Below are positions 45,572 to 56,364 of a stretch of 64,000 bases of DNA, piece by piece. The first letter of the stretch is position 1; each line of letters starts with the position of its first letter. The notes below the pieces were generated by a model, which saw nothing but the letters and a program-made list of their open reading frames with translations, made no database searches and had not been told where the DNA came from. The translations under genes and the position numbers were made by a program. The stretch spans positions 1 through 64,000 of the forward strand of contig CM074144.1 of the NCBI GenBank assembly GCA_037178625.1, given 5' to 3'. Source of the stretch: Skeletonema tropicum. Its lineage: Eukaryota > Bacillariophyta > Thalassiosirophyceae > Thalassiosirales > Thalassiosiraceae.

Positions 45572-46019
45572 AATTGACGCTTCTGGTGATCAGTAAAACA
45601 TCTGCAAGCGCACGATTCGATATATCAAGCACAGTTTTACAAAAAGACATTTTCTCGCGACAAAGAAAGACAAAAACTAAATCGACTAACGCCAGTGCAA
45701 AACCTGTATTTCTTTCTCGTACAGACCGATTTAGATGCTCAAAAAGCGGCTTTAGTATAGTCAATTTCTCGCTTTTGACAGGTACTTCTTGCTTTCTACA
45801 TAGGAACACATACAGATCCTACGCCGGTAGTCTCTACCGAGGACTCTACGTGTCCCTAAAGTAAACCTTCTCACTAAAAAACACATGTACTGATTCCTAC
45901 CTATAACTCTGTAGAATAATGGGGGTGAAAAATAATGAATTTTCCCACCTGTAATAGAAGGGCCCTGCGGCCCCCTATTACGCTGCTCTGCACTCCATGA
46001 ACGGGGGCCCCGAGGGCCG
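45572..46019 (+). mobile_element. PH-B fragment (hairpin end), inverted relative to 33351-33800
   Basis: Matches the reverse complement of 33352-33790. It retains the end ...GGGGGCCCCGAGGGCCG (hairpin 46006-46018) followed by AT (46020-46021). It includes the small conserved ORF (45580-45864, ending LYVSLK). A subterminal GC-rich inverted repeat (GGGCCCTGCGGCCCC, about 45960-45974) lies inside the end. Confidence 0.85.
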
Positions 46020-46261
46020 ATAAATCCCATTACTCCTAACTTGCAAGTTCATTGTTGTGTGGGTTGGTTTGTTTCACCGAGTGATAACATTAACATACAG
46101 CAATACTATCGCGACGCACTGCATCGATTTCGATTGTCACCACACCTGAAAAAAATTGGTGTCAACTTACATCGCTCATGACGTCATACGGTAGGAATAG
46201 TATTTTACTCCAGAATTCTACAGCTAAATAAATCGACGAATAATACAAAAGAATAACAATC

Positions 46262-47031
46262 ATGATGGAAACTACCACTAACGAACTGCACCTCCCATGC
46301 AAAACGATCCGTCCTCATTATACGGATGCATTCCTTCTCGTTCGTGGAGGAATTGATACTAAGTCAGAGCCTCTGTGCTCGTCAGCCACTGGTGCCCCAG
46401 GCTACTCTGTTGAGAGTCAGCAATCAAGGGGAGGTAGTGTCGCCGATGGGCCGGAGGACGTCATCGGCTGAGACCAAACTTCTTCCCCACTTCTTCTGTA
46501 GGTGGTGGGGAAGTAGGCGAAATGGCTACAGATAGAGCTGCTACTGGCCGTCATAGATGCAACGGGTCCAGGCGACGAGCTACCATCCGTCGACAGCATG
46601 CAGTTCATGAGAATAGACATCTAGGGAGTTCATCTCAGGGAAATAACACGTTACAAGATGGGGATAAACTTCGTTATGATGCAGTTACGAAGTATATACG
46701 CGATAGAATGAGTCGTCGCAACCAGGTAGTCTCAGCAACTGATATAGATAATTTCTTGGAGGTTATCAACGCCGCGGAGAAAGGTGAGTATGTTTCTCAC
46801 AGCACCAAAAGTCACGAGGAGCAACGCCGAGCCATGCTTCAGGCGTTGGATGACAACGACTCGGCTTCTTTATTCGTCTCGCCGCAAGAGCAGCGGTCGC
46901 AATATTACATCCATGAGGGTCTCAAGTCGGCGATTGAGCGGTCGCTGCGGATGGCCAATTTTGACGTCGATTTGCTTTGGGACTATCTGGATGATATCAT
47001 GGGCGAAGGAGAGGGCGCCGATAACGAATAA
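46262..47031 (+). CDS. Hypothetical protein, 233 aa, two exons
   Basis: Exon 1 is 46262-46433, exon 2 is 46502-47031; the 68-nt intron has GTAGTG and TTCTGTAG ends and splicing gives 702 coding nt. The product is polar and Arg-rich (GRHRCNGSRRRATIRRQHAV), then a possibly helical region (KLRYDAVTKYIRDRMSRRNQ) and an acidic C-terminus (LLWDYLDDIMGEGEGADNE). No family recognised. It is the first of three parallel ORFs ending at the SET-like protein and may be part of one larger gene. Confidence 0.5.
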
Positions 47032-47080
47032 TATACCAGAAATTTTAAAGTAGGGCTAATATGACGATGAGGACCTTCAG

Positions 47081-47407
47081 ATGGCTTATCCGCAGTTTTT
47101 AGAACAGGTGTTGGCGGACATGGTAAGAGAGGTTGAGGATTCGCTGCAGAAAATAACAACAAAGGATGACGATGCCGCTCCAATGGAAACGACAACATCG
47201 AAGCATGAGGAAGCTGAAGAGGGAGATAGCAACACACAATCAAGTGGGAACAGTGGCGATGCCGATACTTCTGCGGCTACGGGAGGGAATAGTAATAGCG
47301 AGGCAGCTAGTAGCGACAATAGTATTAGCCCGAGAGGTGCTATTTTGAGAGCTTTTGATAAGATTCATGAAGATCTTCACTGTGATAATTACAAAAACGT
47401 CACATAG
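47081..47407 (+). CDS. Small acidic Ser/Thr/Asn-rich ORF, 108 aa
   Basis: Opens at an ATG shortly after an AG (CCTTCAG/ATGGC) and reads MAYPQFLEQVLADMVREVED, then a low-complexity SNSEAASSDNS tract, then a helical end (ILRAFDKIHEDLHCDNY). It may be a middle exon between its neighbours, but no donor/acceptor pair could be fixed with confidence. Confidence 0.4.
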   Translation: MAYPQFLEQVLADMVREVEDSLQKITTKDDDAAPMETTTSKHEEAEEGDSNTQSSGNSGDADTSAATGGNSNSEAASSDNSISPRGAILRAFDKIHEDLHCDNYKNVT

Positions 47408-47423
47408 ATGATCCGCAGGGCAA

Positions 47424-47945
47424 GTGGGACAACATCACAAAAGCGTACTGGAACCGCCTACCAAGCTCAATCCCCCAGTTTCTGACGATGGCTACGATTT
47501 CTACACCACGGAGGGGAGTGTTTACTTTGATTTCCTGCATGATAGCAACGTCCGAGTTCCATATCTGCCAAAACAAACAACACAACGAGGCATGTTTGCA
47601 GCGAGGGATTTTGAGCGAGACGAATTAGTCTATTCCTATATGGCCAATGGACTCTTCTTCCTTGAATTATCTACATTTGAAGCCTTCATTCGTAATTCCA
47701 CGGCATATGATGCGTGTCTTCTAGCGCAATGGTCATTTGCTCAAAAGCTCACCAGGCCTGGCCGGTATTACATTTGCTCGTCATTAGATGTGGGGGCGTA
47801 CTTTAACAGTGATGGGGGCAGGAGGGTTAATGTTTACATAGAGGACTCTAGAGACTTGAACTATTATGCTAGTCGGAATACTGCCAAGGGAGAGGAGATC
47901 ATCTATTCTTCTTCCCTTTATTTTCTGAATAAACAGATGCTCTAG
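47424..47945 (+). CDS. SET domain-like protein, C-terminal part
   Basis: Open for 173 codons from a GTG; the true 5' end is probably in an upstream exon. The order TTQRGMFAARDFERDELVYSY, then SSLDVGAYFNSDGGRRVNVY, then LNYYASRNTAKGEEIIYSSS follows a SET lysine methyltransferase: G-x-FA start, N-terminal part of the pseudoknot, and a GEEI-type end. The usual NHxCxPN is reduced to YFNSDGG, so catalysis is uncertain. It converges with the ammonium transporter gene, 128 bp away. Confidence 0.55.
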   Translation: MGQHHKSVLEPPTKLNPPVSDDGYDFYTTEGSVYFDFLHDSNVRVPYLPKQTTQRGMFAARDFERDELVYSYMANGLFFLELSTFEAFIRNSTAYDACLLAQWSFAQKLTRPGRYYICSSLDVGAYFNSDGGRRVNVYIEDSRDLNYYASRNTAKGEEIIYSSSLYFLNKQML

Positions 47946-48073
47946 AGCTTGTTGTCTAACATCAATAATCTTGATATGACACGAACTTCTCCCCCCGAAT
48001 AAATAGCTAGCTGTGATACACATGAATATAGATCCTTTCTCCCTTACTTCCAATGAAACATAAACAAGATAAA

Positions 48074-50260
48074 TTAGGCAGCATCATCAGCAGCATGCTC
48101 TGACCCTCCCACGCTGTCAGCCTGAGGAGCGGGTTCGTCAGTACCTTTCGAGGTCTTACGGCGCGAGGTGTTGAGATCCTGCAAAACACGGCGACTGGAA
48201 TAGAACTCAGACTTGGCCTTGTCGCTAACGTCTTCGGATTGGTATGCACTTCCCTTATGACGGCTTAGGTCCATACCCACCTCTTCTTCGAGAGGATCAA
48301 TACGCAGCCAATTCAAGCGCTGGAGCACGAAGCAGAAGGGAGTAAAGATGCACACCGTCCATCCAAACACAAAAAGAATTGAGCAGATTTGGATGCCCAT
48401 CAGGGTAAAGTTTCCACTTCCACGTCCCCATTCATAGAACCATCCCAAGTTGTCGGTTGCGTAACCAGCAAGTTTCATGCGACTGGGGTTGGAGAACAAA
48501 CCTGTAGCCAATACACCCCATGCGCCTCCTCCCATGTGGACGGGAATCGCATCAACTGCGTCATCGATCCTAAGGCGAAGAATAAGAGCAGATGCACCAA
48601 GGTAGACCCAGCCGGCAACTAAACCGATGACGAACCCTGCCCACGGCTCAACAGTGGCGCAGCCAGCCGTGATTGCAACAAGTCCAGTGAGACAGCCATT
48701 CATTGCTGCGGTTGTGTCCCAGGTGTAAACTCCAGTCTTTCTCTCATCTAAAATCGTGGAAGTGAACATGCCCGAGAGTGCTCTTCAGGGACCGACAGAT
48801 AATAAACATGAACAGCATGAGTTGGTTGGATGCAATAGTCAACAAAGAGTAGATACATAAATCAAATGTGCACTCACCCGGCAGCTGCCCCTAGAGTCGT
48901 ATTCACAGCAACGAGTGAGGCAACATCACCTAGTTGAGCTGAGTGAATCAAGAGAGTGGATCCAGGGTTGAATCTACATGGAAGTGGAATAAAGGAGAGG
49001 TTTAGATAATGAGTTGGGTGCGGAACGAGCACAGAAACATATTTGCTACATATCGCTGTCACTGCTTTACATCTTCTACTTACCCATACCAACTAAATGG
49101 AAGTGGAATAAACGAGAGGTTTAGATAATGAGTTGGTTAGGAACGAGCACAGAAACATACATTTGCTACAGAAGTACATGCCACTGCTTTACATCTTCTA
49201 CTTACCCAAACCACAGGGCGAAAGTTCCCAAGAATTGAAGTGCTACACTATGCGGGCCCATGGGTTTAGGCTCAGCGAGAACATTCCCATCTTCATCGTA
49301 GAACCTTCCTCTTCTTGGACCAAGTATGATTGCCATGACCAATGCAGCAACTCCACCCGTCATGTGGACTGGACCGCTCCCTGCGAGGTCAATCACTCCT
49401 GTTCCCCATAGCGGCTCCTTGGCGAAACTGGAAAGGAACCCGTTGGCACTCCAGAATGCATGCGCGCAGACAGGGTAGACAAATCCGCACAAGAAGATAC
49501 TGTAGCATAGATACGCCTAGAGAGTGCCACATGAAATGCAAAGAGTGATATACATATGAGCAGTATGTAGGGTGGATGGTGGACGATTAGATTCAGTCTT
49601 AGCTGTCAAAGATCGATTGCATCTTCATGTAAGTCACAATGAAGTAATCATGAACAAACACTCACCATCATCTGGCACCGTTCAGCGATAGTACCTGCAA
49701 CGATAGAAGAGATTGCGCACGCAAAAGCGAATTGGAAGAACCAGAACTCCATATCTGTCTCCCCCGTAAGAAAGAATCCTGCGTTGCCAATGAATGTCTT
49801 TTGTGAGCTGGTGGGATCGTCACCTCCGTAGGCGAACGCATAACCCAGGCTCCAAAAGCCAAAAGCTCCGCCAGCGGAGTCGAGGAGATTCCAGAGGAGA
49901 ACGTTTTTGACATTCTTCTCGCGGATGCTACCAGCGCAGAGCATGGCAAATCCAAGTTGCATGAAGTAGACGAGAGCTCCTGCAAAGATGAGATAGAACG
50001 AGTTGATGCCGCTAATCAAATCCTCTCTTTGCTGTGACGTAATGTAGACGAGATGGTATGAAGGTTATGTAAGAGGGCGACTAATAATGAACATGTCTTG
50101 GTCTCATAACATTAGCAGATATCCATTGCAATTGCACACGAGACACATGTTCGTATTCTCTCACCTGCTGAGCTTGTTCTGCAACACACTTGAGCAACAA
50201 GCCGATGTCGTTCTCCTCGATGGATGCCGTGCAGATCTGGTAAATGGTTGTTTCTGCCAT
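48074..50260 (-). CDS. Ammonium transporter, AMT1 type, 525 aa, five exons
   Basis: Exons (minus) are 50165-50260, 49666-50031, 49206-49516, 48878-48973 and 48074-48782; all introns are GT-AG and the total is 1578 nt. The protein is a plasma-membrane-type ammonium channel/transporter with about 11 membrane segments. Visible features are GINSFYLIFAGALVYFMQLG near the N-terminus, the phenylalanine-rich FWFFQFAFACAISS segment, the twin pore histidines in VHMTGGVAALV and PVHMGGGAWG, and a cytosolic C-terminus with LEEEVGMDLSRHKGSAY, the regulatory region of AMT1 proteins. The last acceptor (CTGAAG) is weak but gives the expected AAAGALSGMF. The gene is intact and single-copy in the window. Confidence 0.93.
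48974..49212 (-). repeat. Tandem duplication inside the third AMT intron
   Basis: About 115-120 bp (48976-49092) recur at 49097-49212, including the donor-like GGTATGGGTAAGTAGAAG. The true donor (GTAAGT next to 49206) is in the second copy, so a duplicated decoy donor lies within the intron. Confidence 0.85.
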
Positions 50261-50474
50261 GGTTGATGAGTGTCGTCCGATGCTGGTGATTCGATGCGGT
50301 AACACTTGTCTAATTTTATGAATGATTTGAACGATGAATGGAAATCATTTAATGGTTGGCATTTGGAATTGATGATGACAGATGTTGTATCTTTAGTACG
50401 TCTGGCCTTATGTATTTTCAACAGGGTTCTCGTTGTTGACACATGCAGTAGCTTGCAGTGACTTCTTGTTGAGG

Positions 50475-50585
50475 GCTGCTCGGAAGCAGTCTGAAACTTT
50501 GTTGAATGCTGCTCGGAAGCAGTCTGAAACTTTGTTGAATGCTGCTCGGAAGCAGTCTGAAACTTTGTTGAATGCTGCTCGGAAG
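50475..50585. repeat. 33-bp tandem repeat, three full copies plus a part
   Basis: The unit starts GCTGCTCGGAAGCAGTCTGA with starts at 50475, 50508, 50541 and 50574. It contains the imperfect palindrome TGCT(CGGA)AGCA. The period is a multiple of three, so one minus-strand ORF repeats FRAAFNKVSDC, but no gene context supports coding. Confidence 0.95.
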
Positions 50586-51138
50586 CGCTTTCTGTATCTT
50601 CTCAGAATGAGAACCCAAAACGACCTCTCTGACAATTATGGTTACTAAGAATCTACACGAATTGATGTCGGGTCTTTTGAAATACTCCCCTATCTAGAGG
50701 AGTAACAGTTTTTGAGCCTCTGGGTACCGGGGTTAGTTATGACTAGCCTCGCTGACGCTCGTCTAGCCGCTGCGCGGGTTTTCTAAATAAGAGAGGAGGC
50801 ACCGGCTATATACTACGATATTGATTGTGTCTACTTATATACATAGCAGTATTCAAATAGTACGTTATGTAACACTTTAATAATTATGTAATAAAGGTTG
50901 TACATTGCCTTCTACGAATGCTGTGTAGTGATTACTGAGACACAGTTGGGAGAATATTGATTTATGTGAGAGGGATTATCTATGAAGAGGTTTAATGTGA
51001 ACGTGTGGAAACGATTGAAGACAGGTAGGAAGAAATTAGAGCGAGATGTAAATCATTTGGTGAAATAATATTCTACAGGACTGTTAGTATGATTTGGCAG
51101 AGTTAGTACCCACTCTCGGATTCCTTCTTAATGTTGGT

Positions 51139-51375
51139 GTCAATCGAAAATTCTAAAAACGGGGGGGGCAAGGGGGGGTGTCCCCCCCTGAACAATCAAA
51201 TCTAAGCCAATCAAAGAAAGAGTCAATCGAAAATTCTAAAAACGGGGGGGGCAAGGGGTCAAATCAAGCCAATCAAAGAAAGAGTATCTAAGCCAATCAA
51301 AGAAAGAGTCAATCGAAAATTCTAAAAACGGGGGGGGCAAGGGGTCAAATCAAGCCAATCAAAGAAAGAGTCGAT
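51139..51375. repeat. Tandem G-run repeats with a G7/C7 hairpin
   Basis: A unit with GTCAATCGAAAATTCTAAAA, G8, CAAGGGG occurs at 51139, 51222 and 51308, alternating with AAGCCAATCAAAGAAAGAGT blocks (four copies). In the first unit G7-TGT-C7 (51172-51188) forms a perfect hairpin. Confidence 0.92.
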
Positions 51376-51832
51376 CGAAAATGCCCGTGAAGGCCAAAGG
51401 ACACGCCAAAGGGCCCGGACAGAACGACCGACCGAACGACTTAGCTCCTCTCATTATTTAGATGTAGCTACAACCTAAAATAAGACACCACAATCCGAAC
51501 CCAGCCAGCTCACTCCCCCTTCACATCATGCAAAAACCCACGAACATTCTGTCGTCAATCAAGACTCTTTCAAGGGCTTTAATAATTTATGGAAACAACA
51601 ACACTCTTTGTTCTGTGTCCTGGATTTCCTACTTCTCTTTTAACAATATCAACTTCACCTATCATACCAATACCAATACCAATCAAGTGCAACTAGAGGG
51701 AACTAATGCTAATGTATTTACAATTAACTTGCTATTTGCACAGATAAAAATGAACTAAGATATTAATCATACATGAATGAGCTGCAGAACATTCGGTAAA
51801 ACTCTTAACAATTCACAGCATCGAAGATGGAT

Positions 51833-54800
51833 TCAATTAGTTGGCGCATATGTCGGTATCCGTGTTTTATCGCTTGCCGCTGGAGCGTCTGTAAAATCTC
51901 CGAATGGGGTTGGAGCTGCTGTGACATTCTCAATCGCTGGTCCAGGTGTGGGACGATATGTAGGCATCTTGGTTTCGCCCTCTGCAGACGGCTTACTTGA
52001 CGGAGATTCGCTCACAACTATTGTTGGCGGGAATGTTGGTATATTCGGTAAGGGTTGCGCTGCCGATGGCTGACCTGATGGAGAAGTGGACGAAACAGAT
52101 GAAGGAAAAGCTGTTGTTGCCTTCTCACTTGGCGCAGAACTAGGAACAGAACTTGGCGTCGAAGTTGGTGTAGAACTTGGTCTTGGTGCTTCCGACGGTT
52201 TGCTGGTCATTGCTGCATTTGACGGACTTTGACTTTGCGTTAGGGTCGGTACTGCTGTGGGCGCTCTTGATGAGGACGTAGAAGGAGACTGACTTGATGC
52301 CTCGCTAGGTGCCTCACTGAATGTCTCTGTGGGCCTAGGAGAAGGCGCAGCCGTGGGGCTGCTCGTCACAATCGGAGTTCCTTCCGTCGGTCGATGGGAC
52401 AGTGTTGGACTTACAGTCGGCTCGTTGGAGTTGCTTGTACTGTAGATATACGCATTTCCTAGTAGTTCCGTCTCTGGATTGGAATACTTGGAGCTAACTA
52501 CAAAGTTCTCACTGCATACGGAAACACTAAATCCAAACTCGCTCAAGGCCGCAGCTTCTTGGGTCGGTAATACCTTGGCTTGAAGAAGCCATCCTTCCGA
52601 TGCTGAAGATTCTCGCTGATAGATATAAGCTGTACCAGCATCTATTCCCATTTCGTCACTAAAAGGGGCACTTACAATGAGCCAGTCATCGTGAAGGTCT
52701 ATGCTTCGTCCAAAATGGTCGCCTTCTTTTCCATCGCTTGGCTCCAATCTTGCCTCCTTGAACCAGCTGCCGTTCTCATCTTTCACATATATATTCACTG
52801 ACCCACGATCCCTTATTTCTCTCGTCAAAAGCCCTACGGTTCGATCATCAAACTTGATTGCTCCTACAGCAATGGTATCTTCGTATACACTCACGCTCCA
52901 TCCAAATTGATCATCTGGCTTCTCTCCTTCAAACTTCCCCTGTGTCGTCCATGTACCGCCTTGGTTGATGAAGACGTAAGCACTGCCACCTCTTTCATTG
53001 GCCCACACTGCACCAACAACAGCCTGATTTCCGTAGATGGACACACTGAATCCAAAGTTATCCCCTGGAGCACCATCTGCGGCGACAAGTTTCTTCGTGA
53101 ATGTCCATCCTTCTATGCCAATAATATTTGGTTGAAGTGTGAACAGGTATGCAGCTCCGGAGTTCTCGCCATTAGAATCGTTGCCGTTGGCACCAACAAT
53201 GGCCACTTTGCCCTGTATAGACACAGAAATACCAAATCGTTCATCAGCTTGAGGCTCGGGTGGTGTCAACTTTGCGACCTGACTCCATTCTGTATCTCCA
53301 TCGTCATTTACAGATCCCTCGTAAATGTAAGCAGCACCAGAGTTTTCTCCCTCGGCGTCATGCCTTTGGGCTCCTACGATGATGAAGTTTCCAGACATTG
53401 CAACAGCTCTGCCAAAGTCATCATTTGTCGCGCCATCACTGGGCTTGAGCAACGATTGAAATTCAAAGCCTTCGTTATTATTGTCGACGTACACCCTTAC
53501 GGATCCAATTCCTTGATTATCACCTTGGACGCCTATAGCAAGCGTGTTCCCTTCCACAGCAACACTGAGTATTGAGAAGAAGAATCATTTAAAAGGATGA
53601 AATTTATATTATTGATGATCGACGTCACAAAGAAACAAGGCCACGGCACAATACAATATTCAAAAACTTACCTCGAACCGAAGAAACTACTCTGAGAAGT
53701 AGCATCGGGGTACAAAATTTGCTGCAGCGGGGGAAAGACAGTAATGGTCGGCATAATTGTAGGCAAAGCGGTTGGACTTGAAGTAGTCATGTTGGTTGGA
53801 ATCAAAGTCGTCATCGATATGGAGGGTGAATCAGTTTGAGTTCTTGTTGGAGAGTACGTTGGAATGTACGTTGTTGCTACATCTGATGGAGAACTTGTCT
53901 GAGCAGCGGATGGGAATGCAGATGGATGCCCTGACAAAGAAGAAGTGGGATGCGATGTAGGGGATTCGGTTGAGATAGGTGTTGGGTTCATCGTAGGAGC
54001 AACTGGAGCAGTTGATGGACTACTCGAAGTGGCGACTGATGGAGGCGTAGTCACTGACGGAGTCGGATTGTACGTGGGAGAGTCAGTCGAGGGTGAAGCG
54101 GAAGGAATAATTGTGGGAGGATCTGTTGGGAGACCAGTTGGTGTTGGGAGACCAGTTGGTGTTGGGAGACCAGTTGGTGTTGGGAGACCAGTTGGTGCTG
54201 TTGTGGGAATGCTGGAAGGCCTATTGGATGTATCAATAATTGGAGTGCTTGTAGGCACTGTAGTAGGTGGATGAATGGGGAGTTTTCCACCCCAGCCCCA
54301 ACCCCAACCCCAACCACTGCCCTGACCACCACCACCACCACCACCACCACCACCACCACCACCCCATCCAGCGGTCTTCGCCGACTTACTTTTCGAAGAC
54401 TTGCTACTCTTTGCTGACTTGCTCTTTGCCGTCTTAGTATGGGCAATCCAGCCCCAGCTCGATCTTTTGGGTAGACTCATACCACCTTGCCAGTTAGAAC
54501 CATGGATGTTCAATCCTTCAAAATGAATTGTATGTGGTGCCCAGTGGCCAGCATCTCTCCATTGATAGCCGCGCTCCCAATGACCTCCTTTGCCGGTTTT
54601 CCCAAATTGATATCCATGCTCCCAATGACCTCCTTTGCTGGCTTTTCCATACAGACCGACAGTACTCCAGTCATGGCCCTGTTCCCAATGACCTCCTTTG
54701 CTGGCTTTTCCATATGGACCAATTCCACTCCATTGATAGCCACGCTCCCAATGACCTCCTTTTCCAGTTTTCGCAAATTGATAGCCATGCTCCCAATGAC

Positions 54801-56364
54801 CTCTTTTGCTAGATTTTCCATGCGGACCGACAGCACTCCAGTCATGGCGTTGATTCGAATCAATTACTTTGTCAACAGGGTACAAATAATAGAATTCCGT
54901 CGTCGAGTCCGAAGGAGGTGTGTTGTTGTAGACGGATGGAGATCCATTCAAAGAAGGGTACTGATACAACTCATCTGCAGGCGGTGTGTTGTGCGCTGGA
55001 GGCGAAGCATAGGCAGGAGGCTCGTTGCGGCCACTTCCTCTAGTCGTTGGACCAGCTGGCACCTGGTGGGCTGGCGGCGGTGGTGCAGTAGAACCAGTCT
55101 CTGAAGTATCGATTACTGGTGGAGAATTTCCTTCATCTTCGTCAGCTGTAGGTGCATAAGTCGGCCAGGGAGCTGTGGGCGAGTAAGTAGGATACAAGGG
55201 ATCCTTACTCCAGTCATGGTCCTGCTCCCAATGATCTCCTTGGGTAGAGTTGAAATATGGAACGATATTACTCCAGTCATGGTCCTGCTCCCAATGACCT
55301 CCGTTGCTAGGTTTTTCATTTGGACCGACATCACTCCAGTCAAGACCCTGCTTCCAATGATTCGCTGGATCCTTCACTCCATTCCATCCATTCCACCCAT
55401 TCCAGCCCTGCTGATATCCATCTGACTTCGATCTCTTTCCCGATTTGCTACTTCCCTTGCTAGATTTTCCATATGGATTGACATCATTCCAGTCATGGCC
55501 CTGCTTCCAATGATTCACTGGATCCTTCCATCTATTCCAGTGATTCCATCCCTGCTGATATCCATTTGACTTTGAACCCTTTCCCGATTTGCTTCTTTTG
55601 CTAGATTTTCCGTATGGACTGACATCATTCCAGTCAAGACCTTGCTTCCAATGGTTCGCTGGATCATTCCATTCACTCCATTCACTCCATCCACTCCATC
55701 CATTCCAGCCATGGTTGCCACTATTCCAATTCCAACTCCAGTTTGAGCCGGTCCAGCTCCAATTTGGGTCGTAATGGCGAGTTGTTGCCGTTCCATGATA
55801 CCACGATGACCACTGATTATCGTATCCATGATGACTATTGTCATGGTGTCCTGTCGGCCAGTACCTATTATCATATCGTCCTGTCAGCGAGTACGAAGGA
55901 GGTGTGTTGGCGGAGACAGGTGGAGAACCATTCGAAGAAGGGTACTCATACCACGCATCTGCAGGCGGTGTGTTGTAAACTGGAGGCGAAGTATAGGCAG
56001 GAGGCTCGTTTTGGTCATTTCCACCAGTCGTTGGAGGAACACTGTCAGAAGTACCAGCTGGCACCTGGGGAGCTGGCGGTGGCGGTGGTGCAGTAGAACC
56101 AGTCTCTGAAGTATCGATTACCGGTGAGTTTCCTTCATCTTCGCCAGCTGTCGGCGCCCAAGTCGGCCAAGGAGCTGTAGGATGATAAGTCGGATACAAG
56201 GGATCCTGTCGAAGTTGTCTTTCACTCGCTCGAGCTTTATTATTCAACTTATCGCTAACAGTTGATGCTGCAACAGCCGAGATAGTGGATAGCAGTACAA
56301 TTCCAGAGACTAATTTGCTGAGGCCTTCATCATATGCCGCCATTCTTTTCCGTCTATTCGACAT
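51833..56364 (-). CDS. Secreted FG-GAP beta-propeller protein with K/S, W/G and P/T-rich regions, 1474 aa
   Basis: Exons 53672-56364 and 51833-53564 are joined over a 107-nt intron (GTAAGT, CTCAG) with 4425 coding nt. A signal or anchor helix (about 15-35) is followed by R49-Q-L51, resembling the RXL processing site of silica proteins. Then come two diverged copies of a DPLYPTY...PPAD block, W/H/G/N-rich repeats (HWEQGHDW, YGKASKGG) with K-x-x-K and K/S clusters (SAKSSKSSKSKSAKT), a 14-Gly run with GWGWGWGWGG, and a P/T-rich linker. Seven FG-GAP-type repeats follow (FGxSVxxxGxxxxVGA; the first spans the splice), consistent with a seven-bladed integrin-like propeller. A Ser/Pro/Thr tail ends the protein. 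Likely a wall or adhesion protein; a biomineral role is inference. Confidence 0.8.
54120..54200 (-). repeat. Four-copy 18-bp tandem repeat encoding GLPTPT
   Basis: GGGAGACCAGTTGGTGTT-type units in the P/T linker of the FG-GAP protein, in frame (period 18). Confidence 0.85.

Larger units (their letters stand above)
50261..51832. other. Intergenic region rich in short tandem repeats
   Basis: Upstream of the AMT start. It contains a 33-bp tandem array (50475-50585), a GC-rich inverted sequence near 50745-50780 and a G-run repeat cluster (51139-51375). A 77-codon ORF at 51528-51758 has no recognisable feature. Confidence 0.6.

Noticed and set aside
50475..50585. Possible CRISPR array
   Set aside because: Repeats are directly adjacent with no spacers, and the context is a eukaryotic nuclear genome.
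50408..50635. Minus-strand ORF with repeated FRAAFNKVSDC
   Set aside because: A by-product of a 33-bp tandem repeat with period divisible by three; no start context, splice sites or neighbours support it.
51528..51758. Small ORF with signal-like start
   Set aside because: AT-rich, low-complexity (TNTNTNQ), no conserved motif; coding status cannot be supported.
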